DNA of 64,000 nucleotides, taken from Imbricaverruca yamaguchii (Eukaryota > Arthropoda > Thecostraca > Neoverrucidae). The stretch's first letter is position 1. Every line of letters begins with the position of its first letter. The stretch is from contig JAOTOL010001370.1 of the NCBI GenBank assembly GCA_034440575.1, positions 477,501 to 541,500 of the forward strand. Direction: 5' to 3'. Of the stretch, positions 14,726 through 26,253 are shown one piece after another. The notes under the pieces were generated by a model. The model made no database searches. It was not told the origin of the DNA and worked only from the letters and a program-made list of their open reading frames with translations. Made by a program: the position numbers and the translations under genes.

Positions 14726-15112
14726 TCACCATGCCCAAGAACCCAACAATCTCGGCAGACATCCAAACGTCATTGAAAGTTTCCGACATGTGTTGGAATC
14801 CAGATTCACTTCCACATATAAAATGTCATTAAGTACTTTACGAGGATCTGGACATTTATTCGTCTCTAGCTGGTAAACAATAAGGCGAACGTCGCCAAGC
14901 TTGCAAAGCGGCAGCAGCGAAAAGCCGAGTAGTTTGCTCAGTGACTGCGAAGTGTGAGCCGCACTGGGTCGACGCTTCACATTTAGATCAATGTTTGAAT
15001 CCTTCATTGTTTGGGCGTATGGCTGCATCACCTGCCGTTGATCATATAGCTGGATATCAGGACTTTGTACACACAAATTACACGAGACTAGACGTACGTG
15101 TTGCAGTTCCAC
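14726..15112 (-). CDS. unassigned open frame of 128 codons
   Basis: Uninterrupted frame on the - strand in a somewhat GC-richer island. It has no motif I recognise, no Kozak-like advantage and no neighbouring exon. It may be a chance frame or a fragment of an unrecognised element. Confidence 0.15.
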   Translation of the reverse strand: MELQHVRLVSCNLCVQSPDIQLYDQRQVMQPYAQTMKDSNIDLNVKRRPSAAHTSQSLSKLLGFSLLPLCKLGDVRLIVYQLETNKCPDPRKVLNDILYVEVNLDSNTCRKLSMTFGCLPRLLGSWAW

Positions 15113-15186
15113 CGAGAGTGTGTCAAACTCAAATACTGATGTGTGCCTGTGTTTGTGAAGTCGGTAGAGCGTAGCCTGTAGGTTTA

Positions 15187-15224
15187 AAAAAAAAAAAATT
15201 TTTTTTTTTTTTTTTTTTTTTTTT
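15187..15224. repeat. A-run followed by a long T-run
   Basis: About 12 A then about 25 T, possibly tails of two elements meeting head to head. Assembly length is unreliable here. Confidence 0.9.
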
Positions 15225-15475
15225 ACGCGTACTCATCGTCCCACTACGGTGCTCGTGAGTAGTCTGTGTATATACGTATGTCGAGTTGTTCTCAGCCACA
15301 AATGTCACGATGCGGATGTTCCATCTATTGCCAGTTCGTCAGATTTTATAAAGTGCCAGATATGCACGCACTGTAATGTTAGGTATTGTAATGCATTGAT
15401 GCATTGTAATCTCATTAAGCTGCGTGGCTTATGTGAACCTGCTACCGATAAGCTCCAAGGTGATGCGTTTGGTGG

Positions 15476-15650
15476 AGCCGAGGTGGCTCAGTCGGTAGGG
15501 TGTTAGGCTCTGGACCGCAAGATTATGGGTTCGAGTCCCGCAATTAGCGGAATTAGCGAGTCCACCCGCGACCGTCCCGTGAGAAATTGGCAACGGTATG
15601 TGAACTAGCAGTTAATTGCGTCATAAAAGAACCCAAGGTTCTTTATGTGC
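15476..15650 (+). mobile_element. tRNA-derived SINE
   Basis: GAGCCGAGGTGGCTCAGTCG has an intact A box (15484-15495), and GGGTTCGAGTCCCG (15528-15541) an intact B box. The central domain CACCCGCGACCGTCCCGTGA and the end GCGTCATAAAAGAACCC follow. The body past the B box shows that this is a SINE, not a tRNA gene. Confidence 0.85.
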
Positions 15651-16353
15651 CTCATGTGTTTGTTTCCTCCAATATTTCGCTGTTTTAATACGCACTCTGT
15701 TAGGCGCCGGAATATATATTTATGTGCGCAAAATGACGAACGCAGTCGATGCGCCCAAAATACAAATTCACTTCCACCACAGAGTACACAACGGAGAAAC
15801 AATCTTCAGTGGCAGAGAGGGCCTTCCTCAATCCTGGCTGTCTCGTCTTCCCCATCCTTATGCTCCTCGTATTAAAGTCTGATTGATAAACAGCTTGTGT
15901 TACCGTGTTTATGTCGTGCTGTACTGCAATATCCGTGATATTTTAGGTTACACGACGGGAATAATGAAATCATATTTCATATTCAAACTATTTCATTTAG
16001 TTAAAAATAGAACACCTTTGGTTAAAAGCATGCATGGTATTACGTCGTAATTTTCCATTCCGCCCACAATTCAGCTGTTATTAAAGTTGCTTCCGAGCTG
16101 GTCTAGCATTGAAATTCCTGTTCCCACTGTATTACTGACATGCATGACAGAAGTTTGATTCACGGAGCGTCGGTGACGCAGCCAATTTATTTCGACTGTG
16201 AATGCCGAATAACGGGGTGCGAACACGGGCAAAGCCACTGTGGGGGATAACATAAAGACATAAAGACATAAAGGATTAGTGCAACTATGAGCCACAAGGG
16301 CCCTTCTTGGTTGCACTCTGTACACTGAACCAGTTTCCCACCAAATCTCTCAA

Positions 16354-17208
16354 TCAGCCCTCCCTGTAATAATGAAAAGCAAGCCCTCTATTCTTATAAT
16401 GATTGTCTATGCTGTTCTTAAAGATGTTCAATGTGCTGCTACTGAAAATGTTTTCTGGCAGCTGGTTCCAGTGTTCTACTACCCTGTTGGTGAAGAAAGC
16501 TTGCCTTAACCTTGTTCTGCTGTGGTTAACTTTAATTTTGAATTTATGACCTCTAATTGCATCATTTCTGTTCAATTCAAACATTTCCCCAAGGTATACT
16601 CTCTCCAGACCATGGACAAATTTAAAGACCTCCATGAGATCTCCTCTCAGCCTTCTATATCTAAGTGAAAACATGTTCAATTTCTTCAATCTTTCCTCAT
16701 ATGCCAGGTTGCTCATGCCATTAACCATTTTTGTAGCCCTCTTTTGTACTCTCTCTAAAAGCCAACGATCTTTTTCATAGCTAGGAGACCAAGCTTGGAT
16801 GCAGTATTCCAAATGTGGCCTGACGTATGCACAGTAAAGCTTCCTGATTACTTCCTCACTTCTGTATGATACATTCCTATTTATTGCCCCAAGCATTCTC
16901 AGTGCCTTCTTCCTGGCTTCCTTGGACTGTTCTGATGCCCCCAGTTTTGTGTTTAGAATAACCGCTAAATCCTTCTCCTGTTGAGTCACTGATAGCACTT
17001 GGCCACCCATCAAGTATGGAGCCTTCATATGCTGCTTACATACATGCATGATTTTGCACTTATCAAAATTAAATTTCATTTGCCATTCTTCGGACCACTT
17101 CACAAGTTCGTCTAAGTCTTTTTGCAGCGAGATATGCTCATCTTGACCTGTTATTGCATTTTGACCTAAACATTTTGCATGATGGGGAGCCAACACCAGC
17201 ATTTTCAT
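16354..17208 (-). pseudogene. LINE ORF2 reverse transcriptase, C-terminal part
   Basis: LQKDLDELVKWSEEWQMKFN, FDKCKIMHV, LMGGQVLSVTQQEKDLAVIL, then the conserved ARKKALRMLGAINRN, YCAYVRPHLEYCIQAWSP and TRLRQAFFTNRVVEHWNQLP. This is the thumb and post-RT part. The catalytic FADD-bearing palm is lost in this copy. Confidence 0.88.
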
Positions 17209-17239
17209 AACCTTTTAGATTAAAGTCACCAAGAATAAG

Positions 17240-17848
17240 TCATTTCCTCTCAAAGTTTCTACGGATTTCCTCAGAAATCACCTTGTCAAGCTCCAGTTGC
17301 TGAGAATGTGGCAGGGTTTCTGATCGGTAGAAAGCTCCTATCCTAAGAGTATTGCTGTTGCCTTTTCCCACAGTGACATCAAGCCAAATGGACTCCACAG
17401 ACACATTTTTATCCCCACCTGCTGCTTTTTGAGAACTGTATAAGCTATTCATATAGAGCATTACACCACCCCCTTTCATTGCTGGACCCCTATTGCACGA
17501 AAACATATTGTATCCCTGGATCTCGTAGTCCTGTAAGTTATCTCCGAAATACCCTTTACTGACCCATGCCTCCGTAATGCAAACAAAATCCGGTTCCTCC
17601 TCAGCAACATAACACTTGAACTCATCAAATTTGGAACGGATACTCTGAGCATTAAACATCATACACTTAACAAATGCTCCATAACCACCTTTGGCTTTTT
17701 CATACTGAGTTCTTTTATCACTAGATGAACTATCACTCTGTCCCCTTGAACTGCTGCTCTCCCTATTTGCAGACTTTGAGGTTATATTGCCTTGGCTGAC
17801 ACTATTGGAATATTTATGAGTTGGCAATGCAATTTCCTCCCACCCCAT
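17240..17848 (-). pseudogene. LINE ORF2 endonuclease, N-terminal part
   Basis: A Ser-rich leader, then MMFNAQSIRSKFDEFKCYVA, DFVCITEAWVSK (catalytic E) and GAFYRSE. The frame ends at 17240. A GDFN-like block follows out of frame near 17210-17240, and homology jumps directly to the RT end at about 17160. Confidence 0.85.
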
Positions 17849-17851
17849 TTC

Positions 17852-18797
17852 CTAGTTTCCCTGAAGGACCTGCTCGTACACTTTGCCTAACACATGGACC
17901 CCCTTCTCAGAGAAGTGCAGGCCATCCCTCTGATAGAGGTCCCACGATGCATAAAACCTGCTCCACTCGTCTACAAATGTAAAACCTAGCTCATGGCAGA
18001 GCATTCCTACCCTGGCGTTAGCTGCCAGTCCCCTAGAGCTCCACTCAGGGGAGGCTCTAGCCCTAGGCAAAATTGCTGTTGCAATGACTCTATTGGTACC
18101 CTTCAGGGTGGTCAGAAGGGCCCTGTACTCCCGCAGAAGCTCCTCACTCCTAGCATGACCTATGTTATTTACCCCTACATTCACTATGACTGTGTTAAAC
18201 TGGTGATCACTGGTGACCTGTGCCACCACAGGTACCAGGTCCTTCACCTTGGCACCAGGCCTGGTGATGCACCTCCTGTCCCTCCTGCCTTTACAAAATA
18301 CCCGGTCAAAATGCCGCACACGAGAGTCTCCTAGTACCAGCACTGACTCCTTACTACTACTATCCTGGGGGCAGTCATTCGATGCCTGGAACATATTTGA
18401 TGCTAATATGCCTGCCCGCTGGGCCGTTCGGCTAGACTTCCTCCCGCTCCTATCACCTGCCACCTGCCACTCACTGACCCTTTCCTTAGGTTCGCGTCTC
18501 CAAATCCTCCACCCCCTGACCTCATGCCACTTCCCCTCCTGTGACCTACCAAAACTACCCCTCCTCTGTTCACTATTAACACTCCCCTCTCGAGAGATCC
18601 CAACCACATCCACAGTAAGGGAAGCCAGCTACCCGGTGGCCTGCGACCACCTGGGCATATGATGTCTCTGCTACGGAGTGACCCCTTGTTGCTTTATCTT
18701 GCCTACCCTGTGCAACAAGGGCAGCCTTGAGCTTGGAAAGCTCTGCCTTAAGGGTCCTAATCTCTTCCTCTAGTGCCTGCATCCTGGTCGAAACCAT
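17852..18797 (-). pseudogene. LINE ORF1 with SGNH/GDSL-type esterase domain
   Basis: Start MVSTRMQALEEEIRTLKAEL is a short coiled coil. A frameshift near 18600 splits it, and the second frame (18613-17852) is open. Esterase blocks seen: VLVLGDSRVRHFD (Ser of the GDS block), VNVGVNNIGHA (GxN block) and YQRDGLHFSEKG (Asp-x-x-His). All three triad residues are present. The stop codon lies three bases before the ATG of ORF2 (TAGGAAATG), suggesting re-initiation. The esterase role in retrotransposition is not settled; membrane or lipid handling is a proposal in the field. Confidence 0.85.
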
Positions 18798-19707
18798 CCT
18801 AGACGCTGCAGCTTATGCCTAGATTTAGATTCAAATCAACTCGCTAAACAACCGACAAAAGAGCCAACTATCATTCACTATAAATCGCTACCTCCTATAC
18901 TGTCAGTTAATTATCTGAGAACCTCAAGAAAAGCAGAAACTATTAAACAATTGTTTGTTTTTTTTAATCAAATATTTTTTTAATGTCTAATATAATTGTC
19001 TTCCACACAAGTAGACAATTATATGAATATCCCTTTTGATGTCACTTATGGCTAGACAGAAAAATGAACAGTCACACAGCACTTATGAATGCCCCCAACT
19101 TACTACCAATTAAACTATCTTAAACTTCAACACTAAACACACTATGCAGAACAAAAAATAAATAAAGTATGTTAGGATAGTATGAATGTTGTCTAATGTA
19201 CTTATGAAATCTACACACTTGTAATATCTCCTACTACAGAAATCGATGCGTCGAGAACACGCCCAAAGCCACGAGGCCTCGCCTAACACGAAGATGGCGC
19301 ACGAGAGGCAGCATCGCTAGGTTAATATAGTATAGTTTGCGTGCTACGAAAATGCTTATCAGATAAAAACTAATGAAATATAATCACAGAAGTAATTGCT
19401 AAACACCTATCCACAGCTTAGACTAGAGCACTGCCCTGTTCTGCAACGACTTATCCGGAAACCTGGAGCACCAACGGGCCTCGCCTAACAAGAAATGGCG
19501 CACGGCAGCGTCGCTATGTTAATTTAGTATAGTTTGCGTGCTACTAAAATGCTTATCAGATAAAAACTAATGAAATATAATCACAGAAGTAATTGCTAAA
19601 CACCTATACACAGATTAGACTAGAGTACTGCCCTGTTCTGCAACGACTTATCTGGAAACCTGGAGCTCCAACGGGCGTCCTCCCACCTTGACACCTGGTG
19701 GCAAACT
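18798..19707 (-). repeat. 5' UTR of CR1-like copy 1, with a ~197-bp tandem duplication
   Basis: About 910 bp upstream of ORF1. The unit with CCTCGCCTAACA, AAATGGCGCAC and TAGTTTGCGTGCTAC occurs twice (matching points 19334 and 19531), but only once in the corresponding part of copy 2 (about 23040-23287). It may hold the internal promoter. Confidence 0.75.
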
Positions 19708-20397
19708 TTTCTGGCGGCTGCTTCCAGTGTTCTACTACCCTGTTGGTGAAGAAAGTCTGCCTTAACCTTGTTCGGCTGTGGTTAACTTTAATTTTGAATT
19801 TATGGCCTCTAGTTGCATCATTTCTGTTCAATTCAAACATTTCCCTATAATATCTCCTCTCCAGACCATGGACAAATTTAAAGACCTCGATGAGATCTGC
19901 TCTCAGCCTTCTATATCTAAGCGAAACATATTCAATTTCTTCAATCTTTCCTCATATGCCAGGTTGCTTATGTCATTAACCATTTTTGTAGCCCTCTTTT
20001 GTACTCTCTCTAAAAGCCAACAATCTATTTTATAGCTAGGAGACCAAGCTTGGATGCAGTATTCCAAATGTGGCCTCACATATGCACAGTAAAGCTTCCT
20101 GATCACTTCCTCACTTCTGTATGATACGTTCCTATTTATTGCCCCGAGCATTCTCAGTGCCTTCTTCCTGGCTTCCTTGGTCTGCTCTGATGCCCCCAGT
20201 TTTGTGTTTAGAATAACACCTAAATCCTTCTCATGTTGAGTCACTGATAGCACTTGGCCACCCATCAAGTATGGAGCCTTCATATGGTGCTTACCTACAT
20301 GCATGATTTTGCACTTATCAAAATTAAATTTCATTTGCCATTCTTCGGACCACTTCACAAGTTCGTCTAAGTCTTTTTGCAGCGAGATATGCTCATA

Positions 20398-21222
20398 TTA
20401 ACCTGTTATTGCCCTAAAGACCTTCAAATCATGCGCAAATTTCGAAACATTACTTCTTAGGCCACTTTCAATGTTATTTACAAATATAATGAACAGTAGT
20501 AGTCCCAGTACTGACCCCTGGGGGACTCCACTAAGAACATTTTGCCATGATGAATTTGTACCATTTAGCATCAGTCTTTGCTGTCTATCTGAAAGCCACA
20601 ACTCTATCCATTTTAAGATGCCACCTGCAATACCATGGGACTGATGCTATATCATTAACCGTTTATGGGGTACCTTGTCAAAGGCCTTACTAAAGTCAAG
20701 ATATGCTACATCAACCTAATTTCCCTGTTCAAATTGTTCTGTAGCGAAGTTAAAAAAGTCCAAGAGATTTGTGAGACAAGATCGTCCTTTTCTAGACCCA
20801 TGTTGAGTATCTTGAATCAATCTGCTACCTTCCAGATAACTAACTATTCTATCCTTGATAATTGATTCGAGTACCTTGCAGACTAGGGATGTGAGACTTA
20901 CTGGCCTATGGTTTTCAACTTTCCCTCTTTCTGCTTTCTTGAAAATAGGAACAACATTTGCCCTTTTCCAATCGGTTGGAGTTTCATTTTGTGAAACTGA
21001 TCTACAAAGTATTATACTAAGTGGAAATGCCAGTTCCTTTTCAGTTTCCCGCAACACCCAAGCATAAATATCATCAGGTCCTGCTGCCTTTTTTGGCTTT
21101 ATTTTCGTGATATGATTGTAAACAACATCACTATCAATGAAATCAACATCATTTGTCAGATCACATGTCATTGAACTATGGTGTACGGTCGGCAGATTGG
21201 TCATATCTTCCAATGTAAACAC
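20398..21222 (-). pseudogene. LINE reverse transcriptase palm, copy 2
   Basis: KKAAGPDDIYAWVLRE, PTDWKRANVVPIFKK, ENHRPVSLTSLVCKVLES and TQHGSRKGRSCLTNLLDF are early RT blocks. After a frame break near 20715, SGVPQGSVLGLLLFIIFVNN is the B block. The catalytic block reads FAHDLKVFR where FADD is expected, so the second Asp pair is damaged. Confidence 0.88.
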
Positions 21223-21985
21223 TTATTTAAACTGCTTGCTCAGCTCCTCAACCATCTCACTATCCTCACCCAATGTAGTCCCGTTTACTTCCAGTGGACC
21301 AATTGTGCTAGAAACTTTACTCAGCTTGTAGAAACTAAAGAACTTTTTACTGTCCCCATTACAGTTTCTAGTTAAATCCAGTTCTTTTGCTCACTTTGCT
21401 GCTCTGGTTTTTTGCTTCACGGTGTCTGTAGCTTTTCGATGCGCCTTTAGATTAACGACATTTGAGGCTTCTTTAAAGACTCTAAATGCAGTTTTCTTAG
21501 CCTTAATTGCTTTTATCAAGTCTGGTGTAAGCCATGCTGGCTTTCCTACCCTTCTTTTGCGCCTTTGCTTTTGGGGGACATGTCTAATCTGAATTTCCTT
21601 CAAGTAAGATTTGAACTTTTCCCACATTTCACAGGCATTTAAATTGGAGAATTCTTCTTCCCATCTGATGGCACTTAAAGCCGCTCTCATGCAGTCAACG
21701 TCTGCTCTGTTGAAATTTGGAACCTTTACCAAATTCTCATTGATAATTTCTCCTACATGTGCCTTGAATCTAACTATGTTGTGGTCACTTCTTCACAGAG
21801 TTTCTCCTACAGTGAAGTCCTGAACCAAGTCACTTCAATCCGTGAATACAAGGTCCAAGAATGAGCCATGCCTGGTAGGTTCCGATACAAACTGGTGTAA
21901 GAACAGGTCCTTTTCAAAGCATTTCCTAAGCATTTTGCATGCTGGGGAGCCAACACCAGCATTTTCATAACCTTTTGGATTAAAG

Positions 21986-22555
21986 TCACCAAGAACAAGG
22001 CACCTTGGCACCAGGCCTGGTGATGCACCTCCTGTCCCTCCTACCTTTACAGAATACCCGATCTAAATGTCGCACACGAGAGTCGCCGACGACCAGCACT
22101 GACTCCCTACTACTACTATCCTGGGGGCAGTACTCCGATGCCTGGAACCTATTTGATGTTAATATGCCTGCCCGCTGGGCCGTTCGACCAGGCTTCCTCC
22201 CGCTCCTACTACCTGCCACCTGCCACTCACTGACCCTTTCCTTAGGTTCGCGTCTCAAAATCCTCCACCCTCTGACCTCCTGCCACTTCCCCTTCTGTGA
22301 CCTACCAGAACTACCCCTCGTCTGTTCACTATTAACACTCCCCTCCCGAGAAATCCCAGCCACCTTCACAGGAGGGGAAGCCTCAGCTACTTGGTGGGCA
22401 GCTACCACCTGAGCATAAGATGTCCCTGCTATGGAATAACCCCTTGTTGCTTTTTCTTCCCTACCCTGTGCCACAAGGGCAGCCTTGGGCTTGGAAAGCT
22501 CTGCATTAAGGGTCCTAATCTCTTCCTCTAGTGCCTGGATCCTGGTCGAAATCAT
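21986..22555 (-). pseudogene. LINE ORF1 N-terminal part, copy 2
   Basis: MISTRIQALEEEIRTLNAEL opens as in copy 1, and VVGDSRVRHLDRVFCKGR carries the esterase Ser block. The homology stops after ITRPGAKV and passes into the endonuclease end (a LGDFN-type block in another frame), so the GxN and DxxH blocks are deleted. Confidence 0.82.
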
Positions 22556-23574
22556 CCTACGGGCTGCAGCTTATGCCTACATTTATATTCAAATTAACTC
22601 GCTAAACAACCGACAAAAGAGCCAACTATCATTCACTATAAATTGCTGCCTCCTATACTGTCAGTTAATTATCTAAGTACCTCAAGAATGCCAACACGCT
22701 AAACAGAAACTATTAAACATTTTTGTTAAATGTTTTTTTTTTTAAATAAATAAATAAAATGTCTAATCTAATTGTCTTCTAGACAAGTAGTCAACTATAT
22801 GAATATCACTTTTGATATCACTTATTGCTAGACAGAAAAATGAACAGTCTCACAGCACTTATGAATACTACCAACTTAGTACCAATTAAACTCTATCTTA
22901 TACTTAAACACCAAACGCACTATGCACCACAAAAATAAATAAAGTATGTTAGGATAGTATTAATGTTGTCTAACGTACTTATGAAATCTACACACTTGCA
23001 ATATCTCCAACTACAGAAATCGAAGCGACGAGAACGCGCCTAAAACCACGAGGCCGCACCTAAAAACAAGATGGTGCTCGGAGACCTCGCTAGGTTGATA
23101 TAGTACAATTTGCGTGCTACGAAAATGCTTATCAGATACAAACTAATGAAATATAATCACAAAAGTAATTGCTAAACACCTATCCACAGCTTAGACTAGC
23201 GTACTGCCCTGTTCTGCAACGACTTATATGGAAAGCTGGAGCTCCAAACGGACGTCCTTCCACCGTGACACCTGGTGGCAAACTCCTATGCGGGATGAAG
23301 GGGGGATGAAGGGGATGCTTCTCCAACCTTGCCAAGCTCCCCGTTAAGCCTCCGGCAATGCATGATAATTGAATCGAAATATAATTTATACTTATCACGT
23401 ATACTTGCTAGTTAGGAACGTACGCGGAAAAGTACCATTTCTTGCTGTCGTCATAACCTGCTGAAACCAAATCAGCGCCCAGATGACGTCGACGGCTGCT
23501 AATGAACATTGATAGGGGCCGCTGCCTTAGTGCCTTACATGGGCCAACCGCCCCTGTTCATAACCGCGAGAGAA

Positions 23575-23890
23575 CAATGTTACAATCAGGAGTAAATCCA
23601 GGAATTGTCATGGGGCCACTTGTCCGGAGGGGCGCCATTTTCTCTGTAGTGGCGCCACTGCAAAGGCACCTACAAAAGCCCCTGGATGCAAAATTCTAGG
23701 GTCGGGATGTACTCGGTCTTTCCTTCTAGTGGGTGCCTTTTTAGTTCATAGGGGTGCTTTCGGATGAAAAACTCGAGCGGGTACACTGCAAGCTCTTCAG
23801 AGGGACGCGTCTTTCTGGTTTGAGGGACGCCACCTTCCACGTGAGGGTACATGCCCTCAGTGCCACATCCTTTATCCGTCCTCGTTGTCA
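23575..23890 (+). repeat. dispersed repeat (AGGAATTGTCAT family)
   Basis: CCAGGAATTGTCATGGGGCC, GGCGCCAT and GAGGGACGC blocks recur, diverged, at 31225-31490 and less clearly at 31795-31980 within ZFR intron 1. No conserved frame. 23891-24525 holds nothing recognised. Confidence 0.5.
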
Positions 23891-24527
23891 TTGCATCGAG
23901 ATGTATCCCCGTAAAATAGGAAAGCATGGGAAACGTAATTGTATGTCAAAATTTGTTACCATGAACCATCGTCCTACAAGAGGGCAACGTTTAACAAATA
24001 TACAGCATTGCTCTATGATGATTTAGAAATCGGGTTCAGCACATACGACATAAGGCTAGATGTTTATAGGTAGTGATAAATAGTGAAACTTGCTATATTT
24101 GGAAGAATTTTTGTCCTAGAAATATAATTTCTAACAATAGTAACTATGGAGAAAAAAGAGGAGAAATGCATTGAACATTTAATCGAAGTGGCTGAAAATA
24201 ACATTGAAAGAAAAGTGGGTGAAATCCAAGGTTTTTTTCAGTGGGGGAGGCGTGGCCAGGCCCCTCTATCCTTTTCAAACCAACTGTGTCCCTGGTTTAT
24301 CCCCATCCCGCCAATGTCGAATCCGTAGTTACGCCCATGCTGATTAGTATCAACTAAATTTTCTATGTAGCATGGTGGTTTTCATTTGTTCCTTTAGTTT
24401 CCCTAGCAACATTAAAATGGCATATGCTATTGGAAGGGGTAATCAACATTTACGGGGCCAAAATCAGCATTGGTGGGAGAGCATGACCCCACAAGAGGAT
24501 ACAAATCGACGCTCATGTGCAGAACTC

Positions 24528-25781
24528 TTAGGCTGCGCTTTTTGTCACGTTCACGTCCACGAATTCACGTCCACGAATTCCGTGGACTCTGACGCCATAT
24601 GTCGTTCTTTGTCCATTCCTCACGAATTCCGCGGCCAGATTTCGTGGAGTCTGCGGGAAAACGCGCGAACTGAAAAAAAAGTGTTCAGCCCTGTCCTGCC
24701 TTGTATTTTTTCCATGATGGCGGCGCACCTTGGGTGTGATGTGTGGGCCAAGGAAGACGCAAATTTTCAAGTAATGTTGTGGAGTGGGTACAATTGGGTT
24801 AGATTTTGCGAAGATACCTCCAATGAACGTCATGTTCCCACCGACGATGGTTTTCCCTTGCAGCGTGGTCAAATTCTTAACTGTTGAGGTAAAACAGCAG
24901 GAATCTAGACACTTCCCTCAGAAACTTCTTTGTCTGATTATTTGCATCTCCGCCCAGTAATCATGCCGATGTCGGTCCGTTTTCTGCATGTGTCGGGACG
25001 AGCTCGACATATCATAAGCGGCATGCCGACATCGGGCCGTTCTCGGTCAGACATTGGCATACTGTTCTGGAATATTAACGCGCGTCGGCTTGGTGGACGT
25101 TTAATTGTTTAAATGTCCGTCAAGTTTAATTCAGCATATCAAAAGCAGCCAGCTAACGTCGGGCCGTTGTTAGACATCCCACTCAGCCGACAGCGGGCTC
25201 CCAGCGTCACGACAGCAGCCTAAGAGTGGTCCCACGTTGACTGGGTGTCGGCTGCATGTCTGCTTGGCGGACATTTCACTCATCAGCCGACAGCGGGCAA
25301 CTGGCGTCCGGAGGGCGGAACGACGTCTGTCCGCTGTCGGCATGTTCACTGAGAATGACCAATGTAAATTTCTTCCCTGCCCTCGACATGCCTGTCATAG
25401 CCTCTCCTGGACATGTCTGACATTCATGCACCTAGAAGACGATCTATCTCAGAATTATTTCGCATTATTTTCCTTTTTGTTGTTGACACATGCGAATTAA
25501 ATTAGGCATCGGTGGACAATAGCACTACGATCATAGGTCGGAGCTTTGTATAATTACTGATGTTTCCAACAAGTGATTCAACCACACTGCTTTAATGTAG
25601 CAGCATGCAATGAATGCTAATCATAAAAATGAGTACGAATGTTTACAAACAGCGACATAAATGGTTCACATAAGTAATCCAGCGCGACATTTCACAGAGC
25701 GTTCCGTGGCTGCAGTCCACGAAATACGCAACGCCACACTCCACGAAATCCGTGGAATGAAGGAGACAAGACGCACACTAA
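24528..25781. mobile_element. possible non-autonomous DNA transposon
   Basis: Ends TTAGGCTGCGCTTTTTGTC and, inverted at the right, TTAGTGTGCGTCTTGTCTC agree at most positions. Both subterminal regions (24545-24660, 25700-25760) hold several TCCACGAA/TTCGTGGA motifs. The interior (24965-25350) is dense in GCCGACATCGGGC variants. No transposase frame and no clear target duplication. Confidence 0.45.
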
Positions 25782-26253
25782 ATCTTGAACGACAAAAGCA
25801 GGCAGTTCAGTTTGTTGACAAACCTGCTCAATGAGATAGTTATTTGGGCTGTAGGGTTTTTCTGTAGCGAATTCAACCAACGTTGCACGATGCCAAGATG
25901 TTATATTCACAGGTGGTCACGCGCACATCGCGAGCCAGCGATCCAGAGTCCCTCGGTACCCTACGGGTACTCCTCTCGTCATCTCGCACCACCGCCTCAT
26001 TGGTCCGCGCGCCACCACGCCACCGTCGGCCCACCCGCCCCGAGATGCCACCGCCCACGCTAACGGTGGCACCTCGGGTCACAGCACACTCTGCACCATA
26101 CACACCACACTTCCCCCTGATTATCAGCAATCATCATAAGAGTCCAACACATCCGCAGCCGGCACATACATACTGCGCAGCCGCGCACTCCGGCGGACGC
26201 AGCCCGCCACTCCGCAAATCCGCGTGCAATGGTTCATCCGTTCATCCTCATCG

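Larger units (their letters stand above)
16345..19707 (-). mobile_element. CR1-like LINE, copy 1 (internally deleted)
   Basis: Read on the - strand: 5' UTR 19707-18798, ORF1 with a coiled-coil start and an SGNH esterase, ORF2 with the endonuclease N-terminal part, a deletion, then the reverse transcriptase C-terminal part to 16354. The 5' start AAGTTTGCCACCAGGTGTC matches that of copy 2 (near 23287). An esterase in ORF1 is known from CR1/L2-type elements. Confidence 0.85.
19708..23287 (-). mobile_element. CR1-like LINE, copy 2 (different internal deletion, 3' truncated)
   Basis: On the - strand: 5' UTR 23287-22556, ORF1 start 22555-21986 (coiled coil and GDSRVRHLD, the rest of the esterase lost), then the endonuclease end joined out of frame, a linker (21732-21391), the RT palm (21222-20398) and the RT C-terminal part (20358-19710). 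It breaks off inside the post-RT region exactly where the 5' UTR of copy 1 begins. Confidence 0.85.

Noticed and set aside
15476..15545. A true tRNA gene
   Set aside because: A and B boxes are good, but the acceptor stem does not close and a SINE body follows.
17993..18662. Frames on the + strand over the LINE ORF1
   Set aside because: Complement of the esterase-bearing ORF1; no motif of their own.
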